Below are positions 61,891-64,000 of a DNA stretch of 64,000 nucleotides, piece by piece. Each line of letters starts with the position of its first letter. Positions within the stretch are counted from its first letter, which is position 1. The DNA lies in assembly GCF_005233845.1 (NCBI RefSeq), contig NZ_SZQL01000008.1, forward strand, positions 1 through 64,000, read 5' to 3'. The notes beneath the pieces were generated by a model that was not told the origin of the DNA, did not search any database, and saw only the letters and a program-made list of their open reading frames with translations. Source of the stretch: Ilyomonas limi. GTDB lineage: Bacteria > Bacteroidota > Bacteroidia > Chitinophagales > Chitinophagaceae. Both the position numbers and the translations under genes were made by a program.

Positions 61891-63546
61891 ATGCTGCAGC
61901 GATTACATATACAGAACTACGCTATCATAGACGAAATTGACGTCCTCTTTTCTCCCAACCTCAATATCATCACCGGCGAAACCGGAGCCGGCAAAAGTAT
62001 TTTGATGGGTGCACTGAGTCTCATTTTGGGAGAACGTGCTGATACCGGTATTTTAAAATTCACCGATAAAAAATGTGTTGTAGAAGGTAACTTTTTGATG
62101 GAAGGTAAAGGAGTGGTAAAAGCTTTTTTAGAAGGAAATGACTTTGAAATCAGCAATGAATTGATTATCCGCCGCGAAATATCACCCGCGGGCAAATCAA
62201 GAGGTTTTATTAATGATACCCCGGCTACTTTATTACAACTTAAACAACTGGCGTCGCTGCTGGTAGATTTGCACCGGCAGTTTGATACATTGGAGCTGGG
62301 CGATGCCGATTTTCAGCGGCAGGTAATGGATGCGCTGGCTAAGAATGATGACAAACTAAACACTTATCAGCAACTGTTCAGGCAGTGGCAGAGTAGTCAG
62401 CAGCAATTGCAAAAATTGCAAGGGCAAAAAAATAATTTCACTAAAGAATTTGATTACAACAACTTTTTATATACCGAACTGAGCGATGCGAATCTGAAGG
62501 AAAATGAGCTGGAAGAACTGGATGCAGAACTGCAGTTATTAAGCAATTCGGAAGAAATAAAAAGTGCTTTATCCAAAACTTATTATGCGCTTAAAGAAGG
62601 CGAGCAGCCCATTGTAAGCACGTTGAGGCAGTTAGCCAATCAACTGCAGCATTACCATTTATATCACACACAGTTGCCGCAACTGGTACAACGACTGCAA
62701 AGCACACAAGTAGAACTGCAGGATATTGCGGATGAAGTAGAAAGCATTAATGATGCGGTTCACTTTGATGCGGAACGCATTGAATGGATAAATGAGCGAT
62801 TAGCCACCGGCTACCGTTTGTTAAAAAAACATGGCGTGCAAACCACCACCGAGCTGCTGCAAATTCATGCGGATTTATACCAGAAATTGCAGGCAGTTTT
62901 AAACATAGATGAAAGCATTGCTAATAAAGAAAAAGAAGTAACTGATTTATTTAAACAAGCTACCACAATAGCAAAGCAGTTGCATGAGACCCGTTGCGGT
63001 CAGGCTGCTCCACTGGCACAGCAGGTAAATAAATTACTGGTACAGGTGGGCATGCCTAATGCAAGACTGAAAGTGCAAATAACCGAAGCACCTTTAAACA
63101 GCTTTGGAAGCAGCAACATAGAGTTTTTGTTTGATGCCAATAACAACAACCGTTTTGAACCATTACGTAAAGTAGCAAGCGGCGGCGAACTAAGCCGGTT
63201 AATGCTTTGTATCAAATCGTTGGTTGCCCAGTCGGTAGATCTACCCACGCTTATTTTTGATGAAATTGATACCGGCATATCAGGCGAAGCGGCAAAACAG
63301 GTTGGTATTATCATGAAGCAATTAGCTACACAGCGGCAGGTAATTGCTATCACCCATCAGCCGCAGATTGCCGGCAGGGCCGATGCGCATTTCTTTGTAT
63401 ATAAACAATTAAAGGATAATGCTATTAAAACGAACATCCGCATGTTGAGCCAGGAAGAACGCATTAATGCCGTAGCGCAAATGTTGAGTGGTGAAAAACC
63501 AACCGCTGCTGCCCTCGAAAATGCAAGAGAAATGGTATTGAGCTGA
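61891..63546 (+). CDS. recN: DNA repair protein RecN
   Basis: The 551-residue SMC-like ATPase acts in double-strand break repair. It begins MLQRLHIQNYAIIDEIDVLF. Walker A GETGAGKS lies at 29-36, long coiled coils fill the middle (about 150-370), and the C-terminal ABC signature is RKVASGGELSRLMLCIKSL. Walker B follows in LIFDEIDTGISGEAA, then the His switch in VIAITHQPQIAG. All motifs and the normal length are present. The gene stands alone on its strand, ahead of the EVE-domain gene. Confidence 0.96.
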   Translation: MLQRLHIQNYAIIDEIDVLFSPNLNIITGETGAGKSILMGALSLILGERADTGILKFTDKKCVVEGNFLMEGKGVVKAFLEGNDFEISNELIIRREISPAGKSRGFINDTPATLLQLKQLASLLVDLHRQFDTLELGDADFQRQVMDALAKNDDKLNTYQQLFRQWQSSQQQLQKLQGQKNNFTKEFDYNNFLYTELSDANLKENELEELDAELQLLSNSEEIKSALSKTYYALKEGEQPIVSTLRQLANQLQHYHLYHTQLPQLVQRLQSTQVELQDIADEVESINDAVHFDAERIEWINERLATGYRLLKKHGVQTTTELLQIHADLYQKLQAVLNIDESIANKEKEVTDLFKQATTIAKQLHETRCGQAAPLAQQVNKLLVQVGMPNARLKVQITEAPLNSFGSSNIEFLFDANNNNRFEPLRKVASGGELSRLMLCIKSLVAQSVDLPTLIFDEIDTGISGEAAKQVGIIMKQLATQRQVIAITHQPQIAGRADAHFFVYKQLKDNAIKTNIRMLSQEERINAVAQMLSGEKPTAAALENAREMVLS

Positions 63547-63645
63547 TGTACACAGCTCCACAGTTTACTGTTTTTATCAATTTTCAAATCACACATCGCA
63601 TATACAATTACATCAAACATCGTACATCGTAAATCGTACTTACAC

Positions 63646-64000
63646 ATGGCATACTGGCTTATCAAATCCGAACCATCCAAATACAGTTGGGAGCAGTTTG
63701 TAAAAGATAAAAAAACATTTTGGGATGGCGTGCGCAACTACGCTGCCCGCAATAACCTGCGCGCTATGAAAAAAGGCGACCAGTTGTTTTATTATCATAG
63801 CAACGAAGGCACCGAAATAGTAGGCATTGCCGAAGTAGTAAAAGAAGCTTATCAGGATCCAACAACAGATGATACAAACTGGGTGGTAGTGGATGTAAAA
63901 CCAGTAAAAAAGTTGAAAAAGCCTGTTTCCTTAGCACAAATAAAAGGAGATAAAAGGCTCGCCGATATGGCGCTGGTAAAGCTTTCCCGTTTATCTGTGC
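63646..64000 (+). CDS. EVE-domain protein (partial, runs off the right edge)
   Basis: The ATG at 63646 starts MAYWLIKSEPSKYSWEQFVK, and the frame stays open for 118 codons to the edge. Motifs WDGVRNYAARNNLRAMKKGD and DQLFYYHSNEGTEIVGIAEV are those of EVE domains, which share the PUA-like fold and bind modified DNA or RNA bases such as methylated or hydroxymethylated cytosine. The family's function in bacteria is not settled. It follows recN after about 100 bases that hold a simple repeat (CATCGTACATCGTAAATCG). Confidence 0.88.
   Translation, partial: MAYWLIKSEPSKYSWEQFVKDKKTFWDGVRNYAARNNLRAMKKGDQLFYYHSNEGTEIVGIAEVVKEAYQDPTTDDTNWVVVDVKPVKKLKKPVSLAQIKGDKRLADMALVKLSRLSV

Overview
The window comes from a member of the Bacteroidota, most likely family Chitinophagaceae. 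The evidence is a SusC/SusD pair, a protein with a type IX secretion (T9SS) C-terminal sorting domain, a small protein with a PID-CTERM-like tail, an IPExxxVDY family protein, two-component propeller kinase architecture, promoters of the TTG-N(18-20)-TANNTTTG kind, and roughly 40% GC with AT-rich gaps. No rRNA or tRNA gene, CRISPR array, intact insertion sequence or prophage was seen.

Layout. 0-5.4 kb: housekeeping and accessory genes (gluconate dehydrogenase subunit 3, IPExxxVDY protein, a decayed glycosyltransferase, a 2-hydroxyacid dehydrogenase, a CADD/TenA-like protein, cbpM-cbpA). 5.7-24.9 kb: a 19-kb block entirely on the minus strand. In transcription order it holds an exosortase (XrtY type), Wza-type export protein, Wzc-type tyrosine autokinase, Wzx flippase, a GT4, a Wzy-like polymerase, four further glycosyltransferases, a WcaF-like acetyltransferase, a WcaI-like glycosyltransferase, a 1012-residue T9SS-tagged surface protein and the PID-CTERM-like small protein. 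Together these look like one cell-surface system that makes an exopolysaccharide by the Wzx/Wzy route, exports it, and sorts a small tagged protein. The initiating sugar-phosphate transferase is not in the block. 25.4-30.1 kb: a SusC/SusD pair with no enzymes beside it.

30.7-41.9 kb is an accessory stretch. It holds two membrane coiled-coil proteins of unknown function, a YrdB/DUF2568 gene frameshifted by a perfect 85-bp tandem duplication, a stand-alone SpoT-like HD hydrolase, a serine hydrolase, a single-chain restriction-modification protein (PD-(D/E)XK nuclease plus N6-adenine methylase plus type ISP-like C-terminus), a NagX-like acyltransferase and an M14-type peptidase. Five copies of an imperfectly palindromic 150-180 bp element sit at the gene borders, and two of them bracket the restriction-modification gene.

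42-64 kb returns to core functions: an OmpA protein, a propeller histidine kinase with a LuxR-type regulator, a NIPSNAP protein, fabI, an aminotransferase-sulfotransferase pair, a LutA-like Fe-S protein, ribH, a TPR protein, pdhA, a diheme cytochrome c flanked by 33-bp direct repeats, a class A PBP, lpxB (with an in-frame palindromic insertion), a PAP2 phosphatase, recN and the start of an EVE-domain gene.
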